NCBI GenBank assembly: GCA_903813345.2
Contig: CAIIXF020000001.1
Span: 20,045,915 to 20,109,914 of the forward strand
Source of the DNA: Owenia fusiformis
Taxonomy: Eukaryota; Annelida; Polychaeta; Sabellida; Oweniidae
Direction of reading: 5' to 3'
Length of the DNA: 64,000 nucleotides
The position numbers and the translations under genes are program-made. Under the pieces are notes generated by a model. It ran no database searches. It had not been told where the DNA came from and was given only the letters and a program-made list of their open reading frames with translations. Of the stretch, positions 32,335-45,320 are shown piece by piece (the stretch's first letter is position 1; each line of letters opens with the position of its first letter).

Positions 32335-35300
32335 TCATAGCACAATAGCCACATAGTGATGGGGGTCAACTATTGTCTTCAGCGACTGACCTGCAAGTAC
32401 ATTAATCAAGGAAATTTATAACACCATTAAGTAGGATCTTATGGTTGGACCCTCACCTTTGTACCTTAACGGTTTTGAAATAGCTGGCATTCATTTGATA
32501 TTTACTCTACCAATGGGTCTTAAAGACGAGTTTTAAGATCATGAAATTCTTATCATAAAACAGTAAATTAGGATATTGGCTTCAGGGTATTACCTTTGAA
32601 GACTGGTTGATTTGTGAGCACATGGACAGATGTAGCATAGGGCTGGGGGATGTGCCATTGTTTCTGCATGGACACACATAAACTGTGACCAGGGTGCCAT
32701 TCTTTCCTGGAAACATCATCACATTTTACAATACATGTTGTTTTTATTGGAACAATGCAACATATTGGTTGATTGGCAACATAAAATATGATCCTACAGA
32801 AACTAAAAGTAAGACTGGGTGTCTTACAAATATCAGTATATCAGGTGTCCCCAAAAAATAAGCCGCTTTTTGACAAGTATATATATTGTTTGCAACACTG
32901 AAACAAAACAATATAGTCAAAGTAAATAGCCTTATCATATATATATGCAATGTCTAACAGTACTTTGTTGAGCATATTTATCTGAACTCATTAAATCTAG
33001 TGAAGATTGCTCAAATACAATAAATGATCAAAATTGCCTATAATATCTCAGTACAGTTATGTCATAAAATATTGTACAAATACTGATGCTTACCTTAAAA
33101 ATGCCCTTTGGTCATATTCTTGTAGATCCTCAATATCTACAGTCTCATAGGAACCTACAACAAAATGACACAAAGAAAACACTTATATAATCTATTCAAT
33201 CTCATTGAGATACAAGAACACAAACGTGTACAATATGTCCCCACCAATGGGTGATCCTGTCAAATGGATATCCTGATAATGAGTAGTCAAGACTTTATCG
33301 TTACAATTTTTTGACGGAAAATGCAAAATGGCCACCTTAAAATTTACCCAGAATGCCAGAAAATTAGTCAGCTCTAGATTTTCATACTACGAACCAACCC
33401 TGAAAATTTGAAATTGATCCGTCAACAGTAAACAAAAAAATGCGTAAACAAGACTCTACAGACAAGATTTTAGGACGGAAAAATCCAAAATGGCTGCCTT
33501 GACATTTGCCCAGAATGCCAAAAAACTAATCAGTTCTAGATTTTCATACTAAGAATCATCCCTGAAAATTTGAAATTGATCTACCAAACGGTTCACCTGA
33601 AAACGCGTAGACAAGACTTTACAGACAAGATTTTAGGACAGAAAATCCAAAATGGCTGCCTTGACATTTATCCAGAATGCAAAAAAACTAATCAGTTCTA
33701 GATTTTAATACAAGGAATCATCCCTGAAAATTAGAAATTGATCTACCAAACAGTTCACCTGAAAACACATAGACAAGACTTTACAGGCAAGATTTTAGGA
33801 CGGAAAATCCAAAATGGCTGCCTTGACATTTACCCAGAATGCCAAGAAACTAATCAGATCTAGATTGTCATACTAAGAATCATCCCTAAAAATTTGAAAT
33901 TGATCCACCAAATGGTTCACCTGAAAACGCGTAGACAAGACTTTACAGACAAGATTTTAGGACGGAAAAATCCAAAATGGCTGCCTTGACATTTACCCAG
34001 AATGCCCAAAAACTAATCAGATCTAGATTTTCATACTAAGAAGCATCCCTGAAAATTTGAAATTGATCCACCAAATGGTTCACCTGGAAATGCGTAGACA
34101 AGACTTTACGACAAGATTTTTGGACGGAAAATCCAAAATGGCTGCCTTGACATTTACCAAGAATGCCCGAAAACTAATCAGATCTAGATTTTCATACTAA
34201 GAATCATCCCTGAAAATTAGAAATTGATCTACCAAACGGTTCACCTGTAAATGCGTAGATAAGACTTTACAGACAAGATTTTAGGACGGAAAAATCCAAA
34301 ATGGCTGCCTTGACATTTTCCCAGAATGCCAAAAAACTAATCAGATCTAGATTTTCATACTAAGAATCATCCCTGAAAATTTGAAATTGATCTACCAAAC
34401 GGTTCACCTGGAAATGCATAGACAAGACTTTACAGACAAGATTTTAGGACGGAAAATCCCAAATGGCTGCCTTGACATTACCCAGAATGCCCGAAAACTA
34501 ATCAGATCTAGATTTTCATACTAAGAATCATCCCTGAAAATTTGAAATTGATCTACCAAACGGTTCACCTGGAAATGCGTAGACAAGACTTTACGACAAG
34601 ATTTTTGGACGGAAAATCCAAAATGGCTGCCTTGACATTTACCAAGAATGCCCGAAAACTAATCAGATCTAGATTTTCATACTAAGAATCATCCCTGAAA
34701 ATTAGAAATTGATCTACCAAACGGTTCACCTGTAAATGCGTAGATAAGACTTTACAGACAAGATTTTAGGACGGAAAAATCCAAAATGGCTGCCTTGACA
34801 TTTACCCAGAATGCCCAAAAACTAATCAGATCTAGATTTTCATACTAAGAATCATCCCTGAAAATTAGAAATTGATCTACCAAACGGTTCACCTGGAAAT
34901 GCGTAGACAAGACTTTACAGACAAGATTTTAGGACAGAAAAATCCAAAATGGCCGACAATAAAAAAGTGATGATGAGTTTTTGCTGATTTCTTCTTACAA
35001 AATTATCACATATAACTACTGTTAACAATAACATAGGCTATTACAACAAAGTACACCTGAAATTATTTATAAAGCTACTAAATAGTTAAAGTATGAAAAC
35101 TGAAAAACACCATTCAATATGATACAAAGTATTATCGCGCGCTAACTTTTCTTAAAACATTCAAAATGGCTGACATGACTGAGCTAACAGGTCCAAAACC
35201 TAATCAGATGTAGAATGAAGTGAGCTGAACAAGATATTAAAGTTTTAAAAGCAACTGTGAAGCCGTTTTTCTTAAAGTTTGCAGACAAGGATTTTAGCAT

Positions 35301-38300
35301 TTGACTTCAAAATGGCCGACAGGAAGTAGGTATCGAGTTAAATTTTTTTCATCCACATCTGTATGCACTCATAAGTTATCCCTGAAAATTTGAAGGTGAT
35401 ATCTGTAGCTGTTTTGGAGAAAACTGCCGGACGTACGGACAGACAGACGGACAGACAGACGGACAGACAGACGGACGCGCGAACTCCCGTGCAGTGATAT
35501 ATCACTGCGGCGGGCAGGTGTCTCACCGTAAGCATGGTAACATCGTAATAAACAACTGACGTGATTGGTTCTAGTCCCATGCTCAGGTCGCGTGATTGTA
35601 AAATTTAGACAATTTCATTGGTTGAATTGCGCGTATTAACTAATAGACAACACGTGCGGTAAACTTTTATCAACACAACTTTTACTCAGAATTCCTTCCG
35701 CGGGGATTTGCTCTTATATTTCATTGATTTGGGAATATTTTGACAAAATAATTATTGGTGAACATAAAAGAACATATATTTTATAAGTTGTGTGAAAAAC
35801 AAGTACATCTGTGAGAAAAAGGGGGACTATCTTCCCCAAATTTTGGGGATTCCATAATCTGCCCGCCGCAGTGTCTATACCGAGACACTGCATTGGAGTT
35901 CGACGGACGCGCCTAGGCCGACAATATGGCCCCACACTATGTGGTGGGGACATAATAAAAGTGCAATGCTATCCCCAGGTTTTTAATGGAACCAGTTGCA
36001 TTTTTGTACCCTATTCTGTAGAGAATCGAAACAACTGAAAATCCAAATTGTCAAGATTTTCAAAACCTCAAGTAGGTGCAAATAGATTTTCAATTTGATG
36101 CAAGGCAATTTTCAGGTTTGAAACGAGGTGCAGAACCTTGTTGCCTAAATGCTGTCGAGTTCATTGAATTGTGAATAAAGGAGTGGATGTAATATTTGCT
36201 CTCTGATCATCTATATTATATATAACATTGATACTAAATATGAAAAATAACACAGATGATTTTATTCAATATGCGAAAATATATTTACCAGTGCGCAAGT
36301 TCCATATAAGTTTAAAAGATGTCTGGTAAACTTTGGGAGGTGCTCTAGTGTGATGCTTGTAGTTGACATCTTTCTTAATGTGTGGTGACTTACAGCAGAC
36401 CAGGGCCAAGACTATCACTACAACACTGTAGCTTTCAGGACAAACCTGTCAAAGAGTGGGTACATTAGTAAGGATGTGTATTTACAAGACAAACTTTTTT
36501 CTTTGTCTTGCTTCTTTCAAAGTTTCCTTTAAACGGTCTGTTTGTGTAAATCGCAGATGTTTTGCGACTCCTCTGGTCATAGGCTTTTTGAAAAAAAAGT
36601 AACCTAAAACTGAAATCATATTTTCAGAGGTTTTAAATTGTGTCACTATTGTTGGCAGACAGATGGAGATACGTACAAACGGACACATCAGTAATTGCAA
36701 AACCTCACCATGAGAGCTAAAAAAACACAATAATGGGAAATGAAATCATTCCACTTTCAAGAAGAACGCTCTGTACATGATTTTTAATATGACTGGATGC
36801 AAAATATATGAAATGAACTCAGTCTAATTCACTCCTTCAAAATTCCTGCCTTAGGTACTAAGAAACCTGATGGGCTGATTATTTCATTACATAACATGAG
36901 TGCTTATCCAACAACTTACTGTTAATATTTGCATGTCATAATCTGTGAATGAGATATATCTGTTCCCCCAGTCAGCATGCTGTCTCACAGCCTCTCCTAT
37001 ATAATGCTCTATGTCCATTGTCAGCTGTTTAACCACTAAGCCACCCTGCAGAAAAGACCAAAACAATTAGGTTTCAACTTATGATATTGCGGACAAGAAA
37101 CAACACATATACATGTATTTGACAAGGGTTAACGTAATACCCAGTATGTGTCTCGTTTGCAATTTCTAATATTTTGTGTTCAGCTTTCTAACGTTTACTG
37201 TAAAGTGTAAACCAATAGAAAAAGGACATAATAAACCCTGGATGTTGTGGTTTCGTTTCGTTTGGTACAAATATTAACCCCAGTCTATTTTCATATAATA
37301 AAGGGAGGATGACTATATATTTGACAGGTTACTTCTTTTTTGTAACAGTCATAGTTATATCCAGGTTTCTTTAATCAATAGAAATCTATGGAGTCAATCA
37401 TTGATACATGTGTGTTCAGTGATATAATAGCAAGTTTGTTTGGTAACCTTAGTAACCTACCTCTGGATTGTCCCATTCTGAGGTAGCAAGGCGCATGTGA
37501 TTTGAGTTACCCATCAAGACCTCGAGAGGTAAAATACTGTTGTATGATAAACTTAGATCATCTGAAAAACACATGCGAGTTAAACAATCCATGTATGTTA
37601 ACACCTGAATGGTTTTTAAGAAGCACATTTCGAAGTACAGTGTTCATTTACTCACTTAGGCAATTACAAGAGAATAATAATCAGTGACCATTTTGAATGT
37701 GGGACATTTTGCATTATTTGTTTATATCACTATTACAATGACTTATTCTTGACTAACTCTTTAGAAGGCATTCAATGACACTGGAGTCCACAGGCTCTAA
37801 CTACAAAATACACAATGATTATTTTCAAAGACCTATTAAAACAGATACCAACCTTCAGGTTCAGTGTTGTCCAGGTGGCTGCTCTCTACATATCTACGTA
37901 TTGAGTAAGTGAAACACTTAGAGTCATTCTGAAAGACTAGAGGGCTACTGACGCAGGAGCTACACGTCCCTTCACTTGGCTCAGCACCATTCTCCAATGA
38001 TAAACACAGAGGAGATAGATATGTGTACTTGTTAAGATTATTCCTGTCTCCCAGTGGTAATGCTAGGTAGGGATTCTCACCTGCTGAACCTGGGCTACTG
38101 GGATTAAGTCTTTGTATTGAGTCTTTGTCTTTTATAGGTGGGGTAGGGGGCTGTAATATTGGAGACTCTGGGCTACTCATACTTTTAAGATTGTCATCCT
38201 CAACTGAACTCAAATCAAGATTCTTATCCTTTGAGCTGAGATTATTTTTCTGTTCTCTCATGTTAGTACAGTCTGAGAGTGGAGATAAAGGGGTGCTGAA

Positions 38301-41300
38301 TACATTTTCTTTATCAGTTCCAGGAGACAGCAGTCTATTTGCTACATAGCTTCGTTGTGAGTCTTCTCTACTGGGTACAGAAGTATCAGATGAGCTTGGA
38401 AGAAAGAGGAATGGATCTTCCTTTAAGTTCAAGTCTCTTTGGCTCAATAACGAGCCTTCCAAATGGCATTTATTGCCAAGCTCTACACTTAATGCAATGA
38501 GTGAATCACCAGTGTTTAATACAGCAACACCATCTATACTTAGGCTAGTTCTGGCGGTGAAGAATGGAAATGGCGGAGCAAGTTCAAATTTTGTATGTAC
38601 TGCAAAAGAATGCTGAAGGCACATTTTGTTGGGCCTTGTGTCATAGGCAGCAAATTCTACCCCTGGAAAAATATATTTCAAATGCAATAGCATACAATAA
38701 TTATTTTTTCAAAGAATATTTATAGATAAATATAATACATTTATAAATTATTTTACAAATAAAAATGACTTCACTTTTTAATAGTAATGAGATACAACTA
38801 TTCATGCATAATAAGAGTGTCATTTTGACAGTACTGTCCTTTTTATTTATTCTTCATACGAGGAATGAAAATTTGGTTAAAAAGCAGACACAATCCTCAA
38901 CACCATTTTTAATATTTGTTTTACAGTCACTAAACTTTACTGACATCAGCTATCATCAGTACATATAAACTATGATAGCCCAGTGAGTAAGCTTTGACAA
39001 AAAATGCAAGAACATCTACCAGAAGGTGGGTCCTCCTTCCTATTGCTGAGTTTCTGACAATTACTGCAAACATCTAAGGGAGGTATGGCTGTTATTGTGA
39101 CGTAACACTGACGCTTCTCTTCATAACCTGAAGATGGCCTGGAATACCAACAATCCCCATCAATTACAATTCTGCACATACTGTATAGGAACTAGAACAA
39201 GATTTCAATATTACCCAAAAATGTAAAAATATGTTCTACTTCAGAATCAGATTGACCCCCTTCCTACTCTCAAAATGTAATTGAACATTCATTGATTTTC
39301 TTCAAATTAAAAGTCATTAACTTTCTTTTGTTCAATTGAATGAACTTTTAATAAAAAATGCAATTACATGTACTGTATACTGTTGCTGTCTTGTTCTATA
39401 CAAAGAAATGCAGCTTAATTGTTGATGGAAATATACTCACCCATATCCATATACTAACAACTGTGAGTTATCTGAAGGCCACTCACATATGGCTACATAA
39501 AGATCTTGTTGGATATCATCTTCAACAAACAATCGAATCTCTGATATCTGAAAGTACAAAATGGTTGAAATGTGTCAATTGTGTTACTTGTACCAGTTTA
39601 TACCATATCAATGGTATATATGGGAATAATTGTAGCCACTAAAGTATAGTTCTGTTATTCAATATTAAGCCTTCAAATATCCAAAAATGCAAGAGTTGAT
39701 GGACTCATTGATGGAAAAATTATAATATTGTTAAAATTGAATCCAAACCTATCACGCACGTAAATATGTACATGCATACATAAAAGGCATTTACATGCAA
39801 AATGTCACCACCTGCCATTTGTTACAGATGCTAACTGCTGACTGCCAAACACTTATCCCCAAACAGCATCCAACAAAAAGCTATAACAATATGTCATCAC
39901 TTCTGGTGTGACATAAGAAAAGAACAGATATTTAATCAAATTAATAGTTATTAACAAACCTGTTTCAGTGGCCTATATGGCACAAACTGCCACCATTGCA
40001 GCCTGTATATGTACACTGGAGAAACTGTGTGATCCAAAGCCTCCATCTGTAGAGAATATGACATCACAAATCTACCATCTTTACTGAACCCAAGGAACAC
40101 CAGTCTGAAAAATATTCATGAATTGGGAGATAATTCTTTTATGAAATCATATCATTTTCAATGCAAATGTAGCTAATTATCTCAAGGGTTGATTAAGAAT
40201 ATCTGCGTTAGGAGATAATTGCCTGTTACCTGAGCTACTAATTAAATCTTTGTATACAGGACCAAGGGGGTTTACTTTTTAAAGAATTCCAGGGGATGTT
40301 CACCTTTGACAATTTGGCCCAAAATGACCAAAATCACTCAGAATGGTGAAAACGATGCATTGTTACGATCAAAGTGCATGCTTTTGAAAGAATTTTTGGC
40401 CTGGGTGGGAATGGGGGCTCGGTCGAACCCCCATATTCTGAAATTGAATATTGTGCCCTATATACAGAAGTATAATATCCTCAATTGCTAAGTTTTGTCT
40501 CGCCTATTCAAATTTGCCTCTGCTAAATATGGATTTTGGCCATGCTGATTTTGTTATTTCTTTTATTGACTCCTTCTGTGAGGCTAACATTAACTCACCC
40601 TTGATGTAGTAACATCTCATCTACTAATGAATTAAGGCTGAAGCCTAGTCTGCCAGGAATGCGATTGAAAAGTTTCATGTTTCTACTGTGTTTGTGCCTT
40701 TGGAAGTTACCTCTTAACTGAAACATAAAATATGTGTATTCTTACTAGTAAATGCAATATCCATGATATATTATAAATTGTGTACAAGGGCAATATCCAG
40801 GGACAAACTTTATGATGTACATGTTTTGCATAAATACAAAATCCAGGAAAAATGCCATATCATATCAATAATCATATAATGTTTTATGTTTGCAAACAGT
40901 ATTATATCAGAGAGAGTCAAACCTAATTTGCTAATGTTATTGCTATGGTTGTGCATAATTCACAAGAAATAATACACATTTATAAAATAATCAGTTCCAA
41001 TGATTTGTTGCCAGAGTAACAGGAATTGTGTAAATTCTGAAATTCTGAATAGTATAAGAAATATATTCTTAACCTCTAGATAAACAACAGATACTATTAG
41101 TATGGTACATGTATATTCAAAACCTCTTGCTCTATATGTGTGTTTATGCCATATAATATAAATTATTTTCTAATTCAAATGTAATGATTTCAAAGGTATC
41201 ATTTTTAATACATCAGTGCTGTGGAAATATCAGTGTTTAAGTACTTGTCCTTGTCAATATTACTAATTTAACTGCAATCTCTGTAAACATAATGACTGAA

Positions 41301-42976
41301 CAAATATAATATTGATGAATGAATTGTTGTAAATGCAAATATAAGATCAAAAACAAATCGATCAAAGATAAACATTTTTAAATTGGATTAAAGGGATAAC
41401 AAAGAATAGAGTACAGGTATTTTCTGTAAAAATAATGACTGAACAAATATAATATTGATGAATGAATTGTTGTAAATGCAAATATAAGATCAAAAACAAA
41501 TCGATCAAAGATAAACATTTTGAAAATTGGATTAAAGGGATAACAAAGAATAGAGTACAGGTATTTTCTGTAAAAATAATGACTGAACAAATATAATATT
41601 GATGAATGAATTGTTGTAAATGCAAATTTAAAATCAAAAACAAATCGATAAAAGATATACATTTTGGAATTGGATTAAAGGGATAACAAAGAATAGAGAC
41701 ATAATGAGGGTAACCTTTTGACAAGTTTGCATTGTTTTTGCTTAAGGTTATCCCTTATCAATTCTTGCTAAAAACAAACAAATTATTTCACAATAATTCT
41801 GAAAATGAATTTCACCCTTCAAATTAGAATGGTAGGTAATTCAAATATTTGAAAAAAATAAAAACCCAAAATATATTTCAAAAATAATATGATCAACTTT
41901 TAAAACCTTCATGGGTCTTTAAGTTTTTTTGACAGTAGCAAAAACCAAATTTCACATTTTATGTGAGGGAGCAAAATGGCATATTTCCTGACTCATCCTT
42001 TTGCATGATAATTGACATACATGTACTTAAAATGTATAACGAAAAATATTTTGCTGCCACTTTAATATGTCAAACACAAATGCAAAATTTATGAAATTTC
42101 AGTGCATATGAAATAAAAATCAATATTATTTAACATTTTCACAATAAAAACCCCTTTTAAATGTATTTAATGCAGGTGAGATCAAAAGAAAATACATCTG
42201 CATTTACAATACAGTAGGATGTGATAATGAGACATATTAGACAATATGATAAATGGAGTTTAGTGTTAATGATTTGAATCCTATAAATATCTATGGTTAA
42301 TGATGCAACATAAATGTACAATAAAGTGTAATATACCTCTGCAATCTCAATACTAGTTGTTAACCTACATTTGTAATTGAGTTGTTTTAAAAGCTGATAC
42401 TCTCATATAAAAATGCATGTGCCTTAATGACAGTCACATGTACAGACTTTGTTTTTAAGGACACTTTGATAAGAGAAGGTGGTTAAAATAAGAATATGCT
42501 AAAAAAACAACCTGCCCAATAAAACTGAACAACAGCACAGATTATGCATAATTACATACAAAGAAAGCTGAGGACCATTTTTAGGGCTCTCTCATATTCA
42601 TTTTGAATTGAGAAACTGCAGTATCAATATTTGAAGTCTTTTCAAGAACCAAAAGATCAAAAACTGACCAGTGAACAGCTTATTTGCAAGTGGTGCTGTA
42701 GAAATCCATTGTTATTTTGAAATTCTGCAAGCAAGATAGATAAAATTCTAGAAAAAATTGCAAAAAATACGGTGTGTCATTTCAATAAACAAAAATAATT
42801 ACCTCTCTATTATACAGCTTAGACAGCATGCTTCTAGAGCTGCATTGAGGAGGAGCTTTGGTACTACAAAACCTTCCCATTCCTTTAGGACTTCTAGATC
42901 TAGTCCTAGAGGCTGCTGGGAGAAGTTTACCTCCTCTGTTTGAGCTTAGACTACATGTACCAGATGAGTCCATCAT
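32335..42976 (-). CDS. DCAF15: DDB1- and CUL4-associated factor 15, 12 exons, 709 aa
   Basis: Exons on the minus strand: 42803-42976, 40599-40717, 39960-40104, 39441-39547, 39020-39180, 37853-38662, 37461-37561, 36920-37045, 36289-36445, 33094-33154, 32594-32706, 32335-32390; all phases join to one frame. Substrate receptor of the CRL4 ubiquitin ligase. The N-terminal half matches the family: LGFSLNSLVDE, LVFLGFSKDGRFVMSYS, LYVAICEWPSDNSQ. A zinc site is seen as Cys220-x2-Cys223 and Cys250-x2-His253. The C-terminal half also matches: HADWGNRYISFTDYD, KVYQTSFKLIWNLRTG, ending SLKTIVDPHHYVAIVL where human ends YTWIVL. The 810-nt exon codes for an acidic, Ser/Pro-rich, probably disordered linker that makes this protein longer than the human one (600 aa). 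The start is the first of two consecutive ATGs. Confidence 0.92.
33285..34960. repeat. Satellite array, ~162-bp unit, about 10-11 copies
   Basis: Units recur near 33290, 33464, 33613, 33775, 33937, 34101, 34262, 34425, 34585, 34746 and 34908 (partial). The consensus includes GACAAGATTTTAGGACGGAA, AATCCAAAATGGCTGCCTTG, ACATTTACCCAGAATGCC, AACTAATCAGATCTAG and ATCATCCCTGAAAATTTGAA. Lies in the DCAF15 intron between exons 9 and 10. Diverged units occur at 1680-2085 and 35150-35400. Confidence 0.95.
35431..35475. repeat. (ACGGACAGACAG)n simple repeat
   Basis: Four near-perfect 12-bp units at the edge of the satellite-related block. A similar GGACAGACAG tail follows repeat elements in many marine invertebrate genomes. 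Confidence 0.9.
35506..35876. mobile_element. Short TIR element with GC-rich ends
   Basis: CACTGCGGCGGGCAG at the left is inverted as CTGCCCGCCGCAGTG at the right, about 370 bp apart. A separate hairpin CCCCACACTATGTGGTGGGG follows at about 35930-35950. Confidence 0.55.
39785..39915. repeat. Dispersed CACCACCTG repeat family member
   Basis: CATGCAAAATGTCACCACCT and CTATAACAATATGTCATCAC match the copy at 3500-3650 in the same order. In a DCAF15 intron. Confidence 0.65.
41283..41700. repeat. ~144-bp tandem repeat, nearly three copies
   Basis: Units begin near 41287, 41429 and 41573 with AATAATGACTGAACAAATAT and are over 90% identical by eye. Open minus-strand frames across it are repeat artefacts. 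In DCAF15 intron 1. Confidence 0.9.
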
Positions 42977-43299
42977 CACAATTCACTGTTACAGTAACAA
43001 TCCTGCCATTCTAAAATCATATCATTATTATATTGCATTTTAATTTAGTTTTTTTAGTAAATACCATAACAAATGAATGTCAAGAATACGCTACGGGGGA
43101 GGGGGGGTGTGCACCTGAAACATATTGAAACTATAGTGCAATTAGGGGCAATCTGAGCATTTTCCCACAATCAAAATTAAAATATATTATGACTTCATGG
43201 AAAAGGCTTCTTTTTGAAACAAGTTTGAATTCTAACACTATAACAGGTATTTTATTGGATTTTTGAAAAAGATTATTTTTTGAAATAAATTATTATTGT

Positions 43300-43560
43300 A
43301 GGCTATTGCTCATTTCTGAGTATTCTGTCAAACTGGTTTTTGAAGCTGTTAACATCTTTGGCACTAATAGCAGATTCAGGTAGGTTGTTCCAGTTGATTG
43401 CAACATATTGGGTAAAGGGCATTCTTCAAGTTCTGTTCTATTGTATCTTATCTGCACTTTTTGACTATGGCCTCTGGTGTTCTTGAGTTTGGGTTTAGTA
43501 AATAGTTTGTCAGAGTTTAACCTGTCTTTACCTTCTCCTTCCAGTATTTTTAGGCCTGAA
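43300..43560 (-). pseudogene. Non-LTR retrotransposon C-terminal relic
   Basis: Minus-strand translation gives LKNTRGHSQKVQIRYNRTE, then in another frame WNNLPESAISAKDVNSFKNQF. This is the conserved tail found after the reverse transcriptase of CR1/Jockey-like elements (TRGH ... WN-LP ... V-S-FK). A frameshift separates the two. Confidence 0.7.
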
Positions 43561-43942
43561 TTAGATCACCTCATTTTTGTTTGTTTTTTTGTATTTTCGA
43601 GAGGGTAGTTACTCCACTTGATCATATTTGTTCTGTGTTAATCAGGTTTTCCTGTCTTGTGTTGTTACTTCCTTGATGCATTAAACTGCATTTATATCCA
43701 AGAATATGAAAAAGAACCAAAAAGGTTTTTGGAGCAACAGCAACAGAAAAAGTAAAAAGGCTTGATACTGCAGCACTAGGCCTTTAATATTTTGATCGCA
43801 ATTTTTAAGGTTTTATTGGCGCACAACCCAATAATAATTGAAATGGATGTCTAGGACTAATCATCATCATCATCATTAGGACGTAGTGGGCTAAGCCAGT
43901 GATGTCGTCATCTCATTAACTTATGCCACCTGGCTTCTCAAT

Positions 43943-44880
43943 TCATTGATTATTGATTATGCAAGACCAAAAAAAGAAACCTATTAGCATATAGTGCTCC
44001 CTCTTCCAGGGATTGTCCATCCTCTTCTTAAAGGTTTCTAGGGTTGGTGCACATACTGCTTTCTCTGGCAGGCTATTCCAGTCTGCTACTCTTTGGGAGA
44101 AGAAGTGCTTTCTGAGCTTAAGCCTGGATCTTTCCTGATATAAAATAAAGTCATACCCTCTTGTAGATCTCACTGTTGACTGATTAAAGAATGTCTCTGC
44201 ATTTCGTACTCTGTCAATACCATGAACAATTTTGAAAACATGAATCATGTCTGCTCTTTTCCGTCTATATGTCATAGCTTTAACTGTTTAAGTCTTTCTG
44301 GGTAAGATTTTTCGTTCGATCCAGTGACAAGTTTTGTGACTCTGCGCTGGACTCTCTCAATTTTGTCAATATCTCCTTTACATCTGGGGTTCCAGACTGT
44401 GTTGTTGTATTCTAGATGGGGTCTTACTAAGGTCTTGTACAGCTTTATGAATATGTCACTATCCCTGTATGTATCTGTAAGATCTGATTGGCTAAAATAT
44501 TAACATACGTGGTGGATACCTGTTTATAGAAGCTCAGTTCGTTGTCTATTATGACTCCAAGGTATTTTTCCTCTTTAACATTCTCAATTTTAGTGGCATT
44601 CATGTAAGCTTAGTAGTCTTTGTTTATATTCTTGTTTCCCAGATGCATGGCTTTGCATTTATTTTCGTTGAATTTGAGCAGCCACCTGGCCGACCATTCC
44701 ATGAGATTGTCAACATCTTTCTGTAACTTTCTTGGCATCTTCATTGCAGTAACGAAGGTATACACTTTGGTATCATCTGCAAACATCTTGATTGTCTGTG
44801 TTGTAACTTGTATACTGTCTCTGATATCATTTCTAAGAGAGCGTAATAAGTGTCAAGAACAATTTCGACCTTTCTTATAT
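43943..44880 (-). pseudogene. Non-LTR retrotransposon RT catalytic region and tail, decayed
   Basis: Reads TIKMFADDTKVYTFV (RT motif C, FADD), then DNLMEWSARWLLKFNENKCK and EEKYLGVIIDNELSF, an in-frame stop between, and a second open block RRKRADMIHVFKIVHGID ... FFSQRVADWNSLPEKAVCAP. This is the typical order of LINE RT thumb and C-terminal domain. Broken, so not functional. Probably a different element from 43300-43560, since the tail domain occurs twice. Confidence 0.85.
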
Positions 44881-45194
44881 ACCTATACAGGTTGATTCCG
44901 ATTTGAGTCCTTTGAATTCAACTGATCAGAATCCAGGATCTCTCTAGGACAATCAGTCAGTCTGACTCTGAGTCTTTGAATTTCAATGGCTTTGATTTTG
45001 AGCTAACTTTTACTGATAATTATAAGTGTTCAAAGTGAAAGCAATTACATAAAATATCAAAAATATCCGAGAAAGTAACTTTAAAATAATAAAAATCAAA
45101 CCAACTCATCATAAAATAGATTTATCGTGGATGAAATTGGAGTTTAGTAAAGAGTGTCAAATATTATTTCTTACCAATTCTTTTGCTCTCGCCG

Positions 45195-45208
45195 TTAGAT
45201 GGCGGTTC
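45195..45208. promoter_or_regulatory. YY1-like site upstream of YME1L
   Basis: TTAGATGGCGGTTC matches the AAnATGGCGGC-type YY1 core and lies about 115 bp before the YME1L start codon, a usual position for YY1 at promoters of mitochondrial and housekeeping genes. No TATA box is obvious. Confidence 0.4.
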
Positions 45209-45320
45209 TGCGAGAATTCAGATTGTCCAACGAGAGTTCTAACTTTTTCGTAACTCGTGAATATTTCTTCATATTTTTAGTGATTTATGAATATAACGGC
45301 AGAGATAGTAATTAAAAGAG

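Larger units (their letters stand above)
42977..45320. other. Spacer between divergent DCAF15 and YME1L
   Basis: Holds two decayed non-LTR retrotransposon pieces (43300-43560, 43943-44880), a G-rich run (about 43094-43110), an ATC microsatellite near 43862 and, close to YME1L, a YY1-like site. The promoters of both genes are expected here. Confidence 0.5.

Noticed and set aside
35338-35580. Minus-strand frame with VCLSVCLSVCLS repeats
   Set aside because: Translation of the (ACGGACAGACAG)n simple repeat.
36482-36730. Minus-strand frame ending in a basic, helical-looking stretch (TQTDRLKETLKEARQRKK)
   Set aside because: Lies in a DCAF15 intron between exons that join perfectly without it; no acceptor/donor that would keep phase was found. 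Probably repeat-derived.
38125-38349. Plus-strand frame opposite the large DCAF15 exon
   Set aside because: Antisense shadow of a secure coding exon.
41362-41724. Minus-strand frame with internally repeated hydrophobic protein
   Set aside because: It is the translation of the 144-bp tandem repeat in a DCAF15 intron; the repeat explains the pattern.
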